From contig JAIXMN010000002.1 of assembly GCA_025716815.1 (NCBI GenBank), positions 1,612,001 through 1,676,000 of the forward strand: a stretch of DNA of 64,000 nucleotides. Direction: 5' to 3'. Position 1 is the first letter of the stretch. Every line of letters starts with the position of its first letter. Shown here one piece after another: positions 23,116-34,734 of this stretch. A program made the translations under genes and the position numbers. The notes beneath the pieces were generated by a model, which was not told the origin of the DNA, searched no databases, and saw only the letters and a list, made by a program, of their open reading frames with translations. The stretch comes from Dichotomocladium elegans. Taxonomy: Eukaryota > Mucoromycota > Mucoromycetes > Mucorales > Lichtheimiaceae.

Positions 23116-25305
23116 TTATTCCTGGGCAAGGTCCTTGTCATAATGCGAGCGGATCGATCTCAATTCCAGACGGTTATTGAAAAGTACCATTTCGCCCATG
23201 ACCTCTGCATAAGCGACGTTACCGCTCAACGGCAGTCGTTGGAGGCTGATACTGGCTGCGAGCTAAGAAACGGTCTCAAATGAGCGGACAGAGCACCCAA
23301 AAGCCGGGGGGGGGCCGAAAATCCTAGTTACCTCTTCTGTAATGACCAATTTTTCCCAGGCCCGGTTGAGATCAACAGTGAGGATTTCTCCTGGTCTATA
23401 TACATGGACTTGAGATCGGCCGCCGTCCCCAAGTCGACCGCTCCAATGCGCAGACTCCGGAAAGTTGGGAATGACAATATGCGCAGGAGGAGTGGGTCTG
23501 CTGTACATGGAAATGAGGGACGCGATATCACAAAGACTAGTTCGGGGATCAAGCGGCATGGATTCAACGTGCAGAGCGCTTGTGTCAGCCAGCGGTGGGG
23601 TATCGGGTTCTATTTTGTCCCGCATTTCGTAAGTTTCGCTACCTCTACGACGGTACCCTTATATATTTTTCACCTGTGATGATACACATGGTTTGATTTG
23701 CATTGCTTCTTTGCTTTAGGATCGTTCCGAGGGGCCCTTTGTCGGGGCAGATATGGTCACCAGTAAACATGATATATGGCTCCTCAAACTCCATTTTCTC
23801 CTGCGGCGAGGAAATCAACGTCTTCATTGTCCTCAAAGTCCCATTCTTCATTAAGACGGAATATCCGAGCGGTGCCATCGCTTCATATAAATTATTATGG
23901 TGGTCTGGAGTCATCCTGTGTCCCCCATCCGCATTAGCTAAAACCATGGCACTTCTCACACGAATACGTACCATTCACCGCAAATGTTTGCGTATTCTAA
24001 ACTCATTTTTGCGATTGGACTCACGACATAGAACCGCGCCTCACCAGCGCTGACACCAATGGGAATTCCCATTGCTATGAGATGGGTTCGGATATCCTCG
24101 AGGAGATCAAAGATATTCCGTATCGTTGAAATAGGAAACAAGACGTTGCGCTTGTATTGTATGGCCATTGCTACGAAGCCACCGTCAAGCACACTGGAAG
24201 TAAAGAACCGCATTTGTTTCCTTACCTGTGCTCGCCTTGATTCGGTCCCGCACGCGCATCATATCCATCTTACTTGCAGGATCCTCTTGCCGGACATCGC
24301 TAATGAGAATTACGTCTGCTTTATTGAAGACGGTGCTGTCAAAAGGCGCAGGATGCCGATTGGGGACGATGCTCGACGATGACAGAAGCACGATCTTCCG
24401 CTCACTCACTTCCAAGACCCAGTTCGCCGCACCGAGCGCATAGCCAGAACTGTGTGCCACAAACTTTACTGTAGAAAAGAGCGCCTACAAATTCGACAAG
24501 CGGATGAACAATAGATATAAGGGTCTACAGGCGGCTCTATGCGCATACCATCTCTTGCATGTATCCGACAGACTGAATCTTTTCCAAGCATGCTTGGATG
24601 TTGTTCTTATTGTACAGAAACCGCCAGCCGCCCGTGATCGCCGCTGTCGGTATTCCACCTACGGCCGAACCCGGTTGGACATACGACCCGGATATACCGT
24701 GGTAGGCCACCAGTTCTTCCATCCGCTGCCTGTCACGATTGACCAACATGAGCTTTGACCGTATTTTCCCGCCGACCGCACCCCCCTCCCGGGAGCTCCC
24801 CACCTCGCCCACGAGTAATACGAATGATAATAATCCACCTTGCAAACTCAATAGTAGGCCCAGTTGCATAGATTCTGCCTTTGTAGCCCAAATATTCCGT
24901 AAGGTAAGGCAATCCAAGCATCATGTCGCTATTGGCGATGAGGACCGCGTCGATGCTATTGACATTGACCAAATCGAGGTTGGCTATCCTAAACATGCTA
25001 CGCTGATCGACTCTGGCTTGGGCTGCTGCATAATCATGTTCCATTGCCAGTTTGTTATTGCTAGTGATGCCGCCATAATCATTACTTCCGCTCCCGCTGA
25101 AGCCGGCTAGTGAAGAAAGGACAGATCCGAGATCAGCCGGACGGCGTTGGGTTCGTTGCTGCTGGGGCGGATGTGAACGCGATCCCCTGAGGTCGCTGAG
25201 CAATTTAAAGTCGAGTGGACAGTTGTAAAGTATGGTACTTTGATTGGAACGAATGAGAAATGTTCGTGCTGGGCTCGTTGGGTGATCTAAGCATTGAATC
25301 TTCAT
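23116..25305 (-). CDS. INTS9: Integrator complex subunit 9-like, inactive metallo-beta-lactamase/beta-CASP protein
   Basis: In animals INTS9 pairs with the endonuclease INTS11 in the Integrator cleavage module that processes snRNAs and attenuates nascent transcripts. The minus-strand exons start MKIQCLDHP at 25305. They continue through DAVLIANSDMMLGLPYLTEY, YKGRIYATGPTIEFA, YVQPGSAVGG, KFVAHSSGYALGAANWVLEV, KADVILISDVRQEDP, DGGFVAMAIQYK and RFYVVSPIAKMSLEYANICG, which follow the INTS9 order. Where active family members carry HxHxDH, this protein has ANSDMM, as INTS9 also lacks metal ligands there. Later exons (23263-23974) encode EEPYIMFTGDHICP, HIVIPNFPESAHW and VHVYRPGEILTVDLNRAWEK. The last exon ends HYDKDLAQE at 23116. 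The alternative, CPSF100, fits the GYALGAANW and ANSDMM regions less well. Confidence 0.85.
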
Positions 25306-25422
25306 TATGTATGTGTGTGGAAAAGGAGTTCTTTGATCATTTGCATGAGGGCTTTCCCCTAGCTTTGTGCTTTCCCAAAAAAAAATATTTATTTATGATC
25401 CCGCAATGCTCAGTGCATAAAT

Positions 25423-27260
25423 CTAAGTGGGCACCCGCCGCTCGAAATGCAGCCAGACACCGTTACGCGGTTTTGTAGTCAGAATGACCTTGGTTTCAAT
25501 GACGTTACCCGGTTTGAGAGAGAACGTAAACTGGTTGACGACAGAGGCAATCACCGTGCGCAGCTCAAGGATGGCCAGGTTCTTGCCAAGGCAAGCGTGT
25601 TTGCCCAGCGTGAAGGAGATGTCCGGGAAATTGTATTGCTGGTCCGGCATAAAGCCGCTGTTTCTGTCGGATGCGGCCGAAACCTCGGTAGCCGCAGCAG
25701 AAGAAGAAGACGTCGGACCAGAGACCAGGGCATCAAACCCATCCTCCAGGCCAGCCTCGCCGGGCTTGATCCAGCGTAAGGGATTGAATGCGTCTGGATC
25801 GGGGAAGACGTCCGGGTTCATCTGGAGACCTCGCACGTTGCACCAAATCTCGGCACCCGCAGGAACAATTGTGCCATCCACTGGAGTGTCCTCGTTGACG
25901 TGGACTGGGATAAAAACCACGGCGGGGTATTTGCGCATGGTCTCGCGAAAGACGGCTGTCACGAGTGGCATTTTGATGAGCTTGTCGGCTGTAATGCTAG
26001 CGGGGTCGACGGGCGGCGGCCCCAGCACCTGGCGCACCTCCGTGAAGAGGGCTTCTTGGATTTCGGGATGCCGTGCGAGCTCGGAAAAACAAAAGGCTAA
26101 CGTGTGCGCGGTCGTGTCATAGCCTGCAAATGTCAGCGAGAGCATGTCGTTCACCAAGGCTTCGCGGTCGTGATCGTACTTGCCGCTGGCAAACGCGCAG
26201 GCTGCCACCGAACGGAAGTCGCCCTTCTCGGGGCTTGCGTCATCCGCAATGGCTCGGTTGAGAGAGTCGCGGATAAAGTCTTTCAGAAGTTCACGTGAGG
26301 GCTGGTATGCACGTTGGGCCCAGCGGGTTTTGTTTAGTCCAAAGGGAAGCCATGCCTCTACTGACTGGAAACCGAGGCCTAGCTTGAGATGCTCGTTCTA
26401 GGTTTGTCGCGGAAGGGCAGGGGCAGAACATTCAGTGAGCACGCGCTATATACAGGGAAAAAGAGAGAATGGCCTACTTTCAGATTCGTTCGACCTCCCA
26501 CCATGTCATAGTTGAGATCGCTTCGACCGTAGAGATAGTAGTTTATAACATCCATCGTCAGATTTTGAAACAGCTCGTCTACCTCAGCTGCTGCACCATT
26601 CTCGGCGTACTCGTCGAACGTATCCAGGAGCATCTTGGCTCGTCTAGCAATGTATGGCATCAAATTAGGAACCAGCTGCCTCGGCTGAAATGGAGGCAAA
26701 AGGACCTCTCTATGCCACCGCCATTCCTTTTGTTAGACGGTGTGGATTAGCAGACTGAACAAAGTGCTCCTTCCTTTTATCGCTCCTTTCTCTTCATGTA
26801 CCTCGCCAACCGTATTATTGATATTCTTGCCACCGAAAACGTGGTTCTGGATACGCCGGATCAGGTCACCGCGCTGGACAAGGGTTGGCGCGGTTTTGTC
26901 TTTTCCCTTTCGTTTCTGTTGACCATCTACCAAGACGTCTTTGATCCCCTTGAGCGAATTGACAATGACGAGCGGAGTGCCCATGATAGACCAGACCACG
27001 CTGATGGGCGTCTGACGCCGGTCCTGGCCGGATTTGATCAAGAACTGAGAAAGCAGGTCAGGCCCATCGCTCGGCGGTGGCACCAGGCCGAACGTCGCGA
27101 GCCAGAAATTGTTTGTTTCGGCCACTGGAGCATGTGTAAGGCAAGACGTGTAACGACGGAACAAGTACCGAGTCACAAGGATCACGACCAAGGACATCGG
27201 GATGCCGGTCGCTAGCATCAAATTGTATGTATCCGAACTTCGATTCAACAGCAAGAGCAT
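25423..27260 (-). CDS. Cytochrome P450 monooxygenase
   Basis: A three-exon, ER-anchored P450 of about 555 residues. The N-terminus (from 27260) carries a membrane anchor, LMLATGIPMSLVVILVTRYL. The C-helix WRWHREVLLPPF follows the first intron (donor near 26811). The I-helix oxygen-binding motif AGYDTTAHTL is near 26120, the ExxR motif is ETMRKYP near 25943, and the heme-binding loop is FTLGKHACLGKNLA near 25580, with Cys as the thiolate ligand. A Ser/Ala-rich insertion of about 40 residues (GPTSSSSAAATEVSAASD) lies just before the heme loop and is unusual in length. The family resembles CYP clans found in Mucorales; the substrate is unknown. It sits 117 bp upstream of the INTS9-like gene on the same strand. 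No biosynthetic partner gene is adjacent. Confidence 0.94.
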
Positions 27261-27829
27261 GTCTAACAAAAGCCGAGAATGACTTTTTATTGATATATAT
27301 ATGTGTGTGTTTGCGTTTATGTCCATAATGGTTTTTGGCATCGGTATATACCCAGAACCCCCCCTTACTATCGTCTATTCAGAGAATAAGCCAATCGGAG
27401 CATCGCTTGCCTCCTCGCCAATCACAAGTGGCATGAAAAATGGAGGTTGCCCATTTTTGTCCACAAGGTTCTTTTGCCCCCAACCCCAAGACAGAAAGAA
27501 AAGCCCGCCGGCGATGCTAAGACAGTCGAGAAGGTTATTCTTTGGTTAGTGTTTCTGCCATCAGGCGTGAGATGATATGTACCGCAACATGGATTGGTTA
27601 AATGCGGGATATAGTAGTGGGGAGTTTGTCGATTGCCCAGCTATCTGTGGGACAGTCATTCAAGGAGACCGAAAGAGGCCGGATAAAGCGGTTATTACTA
27701 GGTGATCCTTATCGACCACCGCCATGATCCCACGTTCAGCAAAGCTTTCTTATTGCTATATTTCATTTACTTATTTTGAGTTAATCACAGTCGTATTAAA
27801 AAGTAAAGTCGCGGCTTTAGAAACTGATG
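27261..27829. other. P450 upstream region, no gene
   Basis: About 570 bp upstream of the P450 start. It holds a (TA/TG)n tract at 27292-27312 and should contain the P450 promoter. Nothing else was recognised. Confidence 0.4.
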
Positions 27830-28375
27830 CTATGTCCAACAATGGCGTCCGTTGGTGCGACAGTGAAATCAGCACCATATTTGCCTATTTGGAGTATGCA
27901 ATTTCTTTACAAAGACGATGAAGTACGCATCGTTGATGAACATGGAGTTGGGCCAGCGGATCATTCTGTTTACGAGGAACTGTTCGCTATCGAAACAGTA
28001 AGTTGTCGAACTCAATTCCAAATTAATAAATCTCCAGAACGATCTTTTGGTCCTGCAATGGATCAAACTTTAGACGAAAGAAACAAAGAAATTGACAAGA
28101 TGGAGTTGTGTAAGAAGTTGATGAAATACAACTTATTCTGATGTAGATAAAATTGATTTTTTTCAGCAAATGTTTGAATGCTTCTGCACCTGCGTATTCA
28201 TGTCCGAGCAGCACAGAGATGGATTTCATATTATTACGGGGACACTGAAAGCATCTTCGAGAAGATGGAAGGGTCAGGTCGTTATCTTATTCATGGGGAT
28301 GAGCATAAAAGACTTCTTTTAAATTATATATTGATGAGAATCCTTCTGCTGGTTGTTGTTTTATCACAGGTTGAA
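27830..28375 (+). pseudogene. Remnant of a Tc1/mariner-type transposase, N-terminal part
   Basis: Broken frames encode FLYKDDEVRIVDEHGVG near 27900, then AAQRWISYYYGDTESIFEKM, GDEHKRLLLNYI and IDENPSA near 28200-28350. The order of a short leader motif, a helix-turn-helix and an EEHK/DENPSA segment matches the N-terminal region of the damaged transposase at 45.3-46.6 kb (FYQDGQGHVVDERG, NEEHKRIILECVDE). Stops and frame changes break it, and the DDE catalytic region is absent. It is a relic and not a functional gene. Confidence 0.6.
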
Positions 28376-28419
28376 CTGAGGCTGGAAAACAGGTGATTTT
28401 TATTGTACCTGAGCTGCCT

Positions 28420-28960
28420 CGCTATAAGAGGACCATGTGTTCTCCGCTCTAGATTGATAACTACATCATCAACTCCCCCAACCAGGCTAAAGTCAACTAC
28501 GTAATGCCAATGAATACGAGCACTTGCAATTGAACGAACAAGAGTGCGATTTCTAGAAACATCTGCAAAACCCTGAAATCCCAGTGGGAAAAATAGAAAA
28601 ATAAAAAGATTTTCACCTGCGCGAAGGCTTAGAGCGTCTAGGGCCAACTACCATGGATGACTTCCTTAGAACAAACCGAATAGGTCATTGTAAAGAACAA
28701 TGCTAAATTTCCTAATAACAAAAATGACAAATTGCAAAAACCCGACGGACCTGCTCTTTTCTGCCATTTCAGTTACCACAGCAGAAGGATTATCATCAGT
28801 ATAATATAAAAACAAATTGCTTATGCTTTCCACCAAGAATGCGACGTACTCTATCTTCTTCTCGAGGATGCTTTGAGCGTGCTCGAACATGTAATGTTTA
28901 ATCCATTTCCGTGCTGCTCAGACATGAATACGTATGTCTCCAATTGTCTACCAGCTGCAG
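28420..28960 (-). pseudogene. Second, inverted Tc1-type transposase remnant
   Basis: The minus strand reads AARKWIKHYMFEHAQSILEK near 28900 and YYTDDNPSAVVTEMAEKS near 28780. These align with AAQRWISYYYGDTESIFEKM and YIDENPSA of the plus-strand remnant just to the left. A further fragment, VINLERRTHGPLIARQ near 28440, may be from the region around the first catalytic Asp, but that part is uncertain. The two relics are convergent. Multiple stops make it a pseudogene. Confidence 0.5.
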
Positions 28961-29633
28961 AAGCCTTCATGCGTTCGCTGAAAAATAAATGAAAGATCGG
29001 GTTTTATTTTTATCAGAATAAACTGTAAAGCAGTGCTTGTCGCATCACTCCTCTTATCCGCAATAGCACGCATTACAAGATTGCGACGTCTCGCAGTGGG
29101 TTTATTCGCTAGGAATCGAGTACGAGAGATTATTGGTTTGATAGTGAATAAGGCCTTGTCAACAACATATCCTTGTACATTTTCATTTGTTCTGAATGTC
29201 TACTGTATATACAATAAATAGGAAAAAGAAATGCAATCCCTGTTTTATAAAAATAACTAGTTTTGGATCAGTCGACATTGTTATTGGACAGACTTTTTTT
29301 TTGGTACGACATCAAGGGACTATACTGGGAAGTACTTGTGTTTGTTTTTGTTTATTTCTTCATATTGGACATGAGCTGGATAAAAAAAGCAGCAACTATA
29401 GTAGTAGCGGTAATAGTAGTTGTAGTAGTTGTAGTAATAGTAGTATCGACAAGAGTGACATGGGCTGAAGGAGGATGATATTTTAGGTATGTACGCGGGA
29501 GTGAGAGTGGAAGAAGAACAGTGAAATGAAAAACATGAAACGGAATCAAAGAAAGCGAAAGAAAATCAAAAGGAGGACGATGACAGGGTTTTGTTGGTCA
29601 CGGGACGGAGAGGGAGTTGACAGAGTTGATTGA
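28961..29633. other. Intergenic, with a GTA-type trinucleotide tract
   Basis: No gene was recognised. Positions about 29396-29450 are a degenerate (GTA/GTT)n microsatellite. The right end should carry the terminator of the minus-strand gene that stops at 29634. Confidence 0.5.
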
Positions 29634-30676
29634 TTAGAAGACGAGACCTTGCTCATTTGCCCATGCCTGTGCCATGTCGGTGAGGATCTGAGCGAGGTGA
29701 TCCGGCACATCGCAGACCAACATCCTTTCCAGAACCTGCTGTTTCCTGCTCTCCCATCCAGATTCATCCGAAAGCATCTCTGGCTCGCTGAGCTCCATAG
29801 CCAGGCGCTCATAACTCATCGTCAGTTCCGGGTTCGGCTCGTTCTCTGCCGAGTAAATACTGGCCAGGGACTGGAAGGGAACAGTGACATTAGGAGCAAA
29901 GATGAAGAGGCCAGCCTTCGATTCGCCTGCTCGGATGGGCATTTGATTGACAGCTTCGGAGAGAAACATGGTCTGACACCAGAGCGGAATATGACCTCGG
30001 ATGAGGACATCACTGGAATTACCGTAGGCATCGGTGTACCGTGCGCCGAAGGTATAGCTGCATGGCACAAAGGACGTGGGGCCTTGGATCATATCATAGA
30101 AACCTCCTGATAGGGACTGGGTTGTCAGGATTTCCGGATGTATCCTCCTAGCTCGTTTTATTTACCTGACTGCCTTCTGTAAACAGTAGTGGGTTGCCAC
30201 TTTGTGTGAATGCAAACGCCCTGGCCGAGGCGCATGATGGTTGACTTGTCGATATTGAGGCTCGGGTTGTTGACGATGCGGGTGATGAGGTTTTCGGAAC
30301 GAAGCTGACGGAAAGAGGTGATATCAGACGCGGGATGCGGACTGCCATCGGTGGATGGTGTATCACAAGCAAGGTAATTGAGATCTGCACAGCTTTCGTT
30401 GCGGTGTGAGTCGTCCAATGCGTGGGAGAGATACATGGACATGGTAGGAAGAAGCACGCTAGTGGTACTGTACATCTGACGACGGATCTCGTCGAAGGCG
30501 CTCTTCCAGTCGCTTGGTTCAGACACTTCTTCGAGTGGGAGCAAGAAAGGATCATGATGGTCGGGGATGTAGATATCCACATCAAAGTTACTGGTATCAT
30601 CGCATGGATCAGGTGTTGTGCTTGCCGAACTCCAGGAAGAGGAGCTTTGAAGTGAGAAGAAGGTAGCGGTGGACAT
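29634..30676 (-). CDS. Conserved-looking hypothetical protein, two exons
   Basis: The ATG at 30676 starts MSTATFFSLQSSSSW. Exon 1 continues through DIYIPDHHDPFLLPLEEVS, WKSAFDEIRRQMYS and CIHTKWQPTTVYRRQSG. A GT-AG intron (about 30107-30165) leads in frame to GFYDMIQGPTSFVPCSYTFG, SSDVLIRGHIPLWCQTMFLS, AGLFIFAPNVTVPFQSLASI and VPDHLAQILTDMAQAWANEQ, ending GLVF at 29634. The second exon looks like a folded beta-rich domain followed by a helical C-terminus. There is no clear signal peptide or membrane segment. I recognise no family. Frame continuity across the intron and the contrast with the disordered N-terminus support a real gene of about 325 residues. Confidence 0.72.
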
Positions 30677-33136
30677 ATCTTGGGAACAGATGGGGAGATG
30701 GTAATCGCAAAGCAACGTTACAAGGGAGACCCTCTTTTATATGTTACAAATCGTGGGCTGTGATCAGCTGGGCTGCAAGAGGATCACATAGACCAATGTT
30801 CTGGATTTTCAAATACGGCCCGGGCATGACAGAAAACGAAAAAAAACAAAACTCCTACGGGACATTTGCTCTTGCACAATGACATGAGCAATTCTTTGAT
30901 GGCGCGCTTGTACGACCAATATAAAGTAGGTTGCACAGGAAACGTCCGACGCTGGACGGCCCAAGGCGTCCGCTTGGGAAAAAACAAGCCACAGCGGTGG
31001 AAAACGTGGCATCCATATCGGAAAGATTACATTCACCACCGTCCCCCATGTCCCACTCTTTGAGACTAATAATAGAACATCCTGACGACGCACCCCTTCC
31101 AGAGCGTCGTACATCCGGAAGGCTCCGCTCTTATCTGCTGCATTTTTGTTCTCCACACACTCCCACCGGGCATATGAGCCTGCGCGCATTCCTCATCCTT
31201 TGAACCCGCTCCCCGTCTGGTGTGCCACAACGTGCCACAGCAACCAAGTTCCATATCTTGTTGCAAGAATGCCCGTGTTGATCATTGCCTCCTTCGACAA
31301 GAAGATGTTTACAAAATAGGCAACCGATAAAGGCCCTCTCAAAATGGAAATATATCAGTGATGCGCGCACGCACTCAAATGCTTTCTCCCTTCCCGCCTT
31401 TTCTCGGTCTGTGAAGGCTGCAAAAAATAAACGAGGAGGTTGGGCAGCTCAACTTCTTGCCTCTCTTCGCTTCTCTTGGTGAATGCACCCAGACGGGTCT
31501 GATATCGAGTCTTGTCAGCTTGAAAAAAGCAAGTAAGAAAAAGCTTTGATTGTCGCACACGGATGGCTCATGGTAATAGGCGTGTGTACAACATGGCGGT
31601 GACGTAGTTTCCTTGTTTACAGCCAATTTCGGTTTCCATCTTACTATATCTCTCATATATGTTCTAGAACTTGGAAGGTTCAGATGTGTTCTGGGATGTG
31701 TATGTGATTGTGTGCTACCTGCCCATACACGTGTTTCTACTATATCTCCAATCCAAACGTTACAGAAGCATTAGGTACGTTTTGACAATTCCCAGCGCAT
31801 TTTCGAGGAGGTAGTGATTAAGAAAAGAGCATGGTGTCGGTCGGAAGGCGGCGGAGAGCATAAGATGACCATTTCATTTCCAATCTCGCTGTCCGAAAGA
31901 GAGAATAGGCGGAGGTCACGGGATAGTATATGTTTGAAGATGACGAAGGGAAGGGTGGGGGATCTGTAGTATGATTCCGCTGATCACAAGGGAGGGAGGG
32001 ACAGAGTGGCGTGATGTAGCGGATTCCATCATCTTGGGATCTTTTTAACAAACAACCGGAAATTCTGCATGGAATGAAGCTTATCTTCCAACCGCATGTT
32101 TCGCAGAAATGAACCGTGCTGTTCCATCTAAGTTGCAGCGAATACATGGGGGAGATTCGATGGGTATTGCGTGTTTAAGGGACCCTGACGGGCTGAGAGG
32201 GGTTAGCTGCAAATAGACCCGATGCAATTCTCTCCTCACAGGAAACAAAGGAACGTCTTTCTCGTCCCTGAGAATTCAATCAAAGAAGGTGTGGTGAACG
32301 ACAGTGCGTTCTGGTATTGCATGAAAAAAAGAAGGACGGACGTGCGTCCGTGCATGTAGGACGTCATCATGGCATTTTCTTACTCTTCCTCTCATCGAAC
32401 CACTCTGTTTAATCTCTCTTGTCGCTCTCTGATCCACTTTATCGTAGAAATGGGTGAGCATGTTTCTTTTTTTTTAAAAAAAAAAGATTATCAAAAACCA
32501 CTCAGAGAGTAAACATAGTCTATTTCCTTTTCGGGGCAAATACTCTACTTCGTTGTTTTGGCTACCAACAAGGATTGAAGCACTCATCGCCTGTGAGGTG
32601 AAACATTTGCTCGTGCAGGATTGGGGATGATGTCGTCATGTGTAACGTAGCCACTTGCTTTCGCTACTGATCACGTTGCACATCGAGGCAGAGGTGATGG
32701 CCACGGTAAGTGTTTCCTATCGCCGAGCCGCTCAAAGAAAAGAGATGCACGTATATACATTATGTCTGCTTAGGGACCAGGAAGCGGGGGATATCAAGGA
32801 CAGGCCTTCTCGCCTACGGAGGGAATGATGTATGTGGACACAAGAGTGGCGATTGACACAATAGATCTCCTATGGACGATGGGCGTAGAATTCGTGTGTG
32901 ATCATCCACCAATATCAGATGGGCACAAGGAATAGGATTGCTTTGTTCAAGCCCCCCCCCTACTCCGAACAATTTCATGCGTTGGAAAATAACTATTTCC
33001 TTTTCCCGAACGTGGTTCCCCTCTCCCCCACCCCCGACAGCATCGCTTCAGCCACGCTACCAAACAGTCAGGTGATGCAGTCTCGTGACCAATAAGCTGT
33101 TTTCATTTAAGCGAACCGGTTTGTCCCACGTTGTGT
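30677..33136. other. 2.4-kb intergenic stretch, no gene recognised
   Basis: Only short frames without domains were seen. It includes the promoter side of the gene starting at 30676 and the 3' flank of AARSD1. An A/T tract lies near 32465-32485. It is long for this gene-dense part of the window and might hold a non-coding RNA, but nothing in the sequence demonstrates one. Confidence 0.4.
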
Positions 33137-34622
33137 TTAAACTTGAAGCTCCTTCTCGAACTCTTTTTGCAGTTCATCGATGCCCTTCCAGGATTTGGAC
33201 TTGCCTTGCCACCTTCCCTTCCCACCGCCCTTGATATTGTTCTCAGCAAGGACGGTCGACATGGTCTTGACTGCCCTTTGCACCGCATCCTGCGTTCCAC
33301 CCACTACAACCACAGGTCCACCCGTGCCTTTCTCTCCGGCTGCAAGCACGACCGCTTTCTCACGGTTGTCCAAGGAAATCGTATTGGCAATCTGCACTAG
33401 GAAATCAAGCTCGCCGTCTGGTCGGTAAAGGAAGGCCGTGTCTGCCTTTTCAAGCCGGCTCATCAGATCCTGTGCAACATAGTGAGCCAGCTCCGTCGCG
33501 TACCGCTTCGCGGCCTTTAGATTGCTCCTGTTGTTGGTCTGGAGCTTGCTGACATTGTCGACAAACAGTTCGGGAGGCACAGACAAGAGCCCGTTGAGCT
33601 GTCGATTGATCTGGAGCGAGGCCTCCAACGCGCACGCCACCCGTTGTCCAAACAAGAAGAAGAGACGGACGTTGCCACCGCGCACATTTTCTGTGTGAAG
33701 TAGCTTGACCATCTGGAGGTGGCTGGTGGAGGACACGTGGGTACCGCAACAGGGATTGCGGTCCAGTCCTTGAATTTCGATGGTGCGGATCGTGCCCCCG
33801 CCTACATAATCGTCCGGAACACTGTCTGGTCTATCTGTATGGTGATCGTTGGCGCGCGTGTGGACAATGACCGGCAGGCCTTCAATAATGATCTGGTTTA
33901 CACGTCGCTCGACTTGCTGCATCTGTTCTGTTGTTAGCATTCGCGTCGGATTATTCTTTGTCTCTAGTTCAATGTAGCAGCGCGAAGCCCCGAGATTCCT
34001 TGAGAGGGTTTGTGGCTGAGAAAAAGAAACCAACCAAGATCACAGTGCCACACGCTCACGCATAGTTACCATGATCCCGTCTCGAGGCAATAAGGTTCCT
34101 GCTCGATGACTGCGCTTAAAAGATGCTGGCCACTGTGCTGCTGCATGTGGTCCCTAGTCTCACCCACAAAATATGCGGTTCAGCAACAAGGTTGGTTCTT
34201 TTTACATCAGCCCCACTAGGTATTGTGTCGTACCATCGTCGATCCCAGTCAACCTTGACCAGCACCTCTTTTCCCACTGGAATAGGCTCTTTCGTATAGT
34301 GCACATGTTCCAGACCCTGACGTTGAACGTTAAACACCTGCACGCCATCAATTGATCCTGTGTCATATGGCTGTCCGCCACCTTCGGGAAAAAGAACTTG
34401 GGTGCGGAAAAAGAAAAAAAATCGCTCTAGTGCTTGATTACGGGATTACGTTGATTCTTCATTGGTACCTGTGTCTTGCAGTTTAATTTGGTAAAACCCC
34501 TTCTTGTCTTTTTTCTCGGAACAGTCAATGCATGTCGTCTTTAGCTCTTTGGCATAGGGATTGCGTTGGCAGAACAAATCGCCTACATGCCGTTGGCTTG
34601 TGGTGGTCGTGATGGGAGGCAT
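33137..34622 (-). CDS. AARSD1: Alanyl-tRNA editing protein (AlaX/AARSD1 type)
   Basis: AlaX proteins hydrolyse Ser- or Gly-tRNA(Ala) in trans and so prevent mistranslation. Exon 1 starts MPPITTTTSQRHVGDLFCQR at 34622 and includes a small Cys-containing segment. Exon 2 has VLFPEGGGQPYDTGSIDG and VDWDRRW, typical of the editing domain beta-barrel. Exon 3 has the zinc and catalytic motif DHMQQHSGQHLLSAVIEQ (HxxxH). The final exon has LGASRCYIELET and, near 33755, RNPCCGTHVSSTSHLQM, the Cys-x-x-x-His zinc site. The last intron acceptor that keeps frame is the AG near 33999, giving SW-NLGASRCYIE. The protein ends with a basic segment KGRWQGKSKSWKGIDELQ and a short helix. Length and order match eukaryotic AARSD1. 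Confidence 0.93.
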
Positions 34623-34734
34623 TGCTGACTGGCAGGGGACTTTTTATTGAAAAAAAAAAAGGAACACCGGCGGTATGCGAAAAAGCTTTGTTGAACATAA
34701 TGTTGTCAGAGGGAATTTATTTGTGGAAAACGAA

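Noticed and set aside
23300..23315. Run of ten G residues as a possible G-quadruplex
   Set aside because: It is a single homopolymer run within or next to an intron of the INTS9-like gene and lacks the four spaced G-tracts of a typical quadruplex.
25423..27260. P450 plus neighbours as a secondary-metabolite cluster
   Set aside because: The adjacent genes are INTS9-like, coiled-coil and transposon relics; no synthase, transporter or regulator belongs to such a pathway.
33137..34033. Start of AARSD1 at the internal MVSFSQPQTL codons
   Set aside because: That ATG lies in an intron; upstream exons encode the editing-domain barrel and the HSGQH zinc motif, and an AG near 33999 restores the frame.
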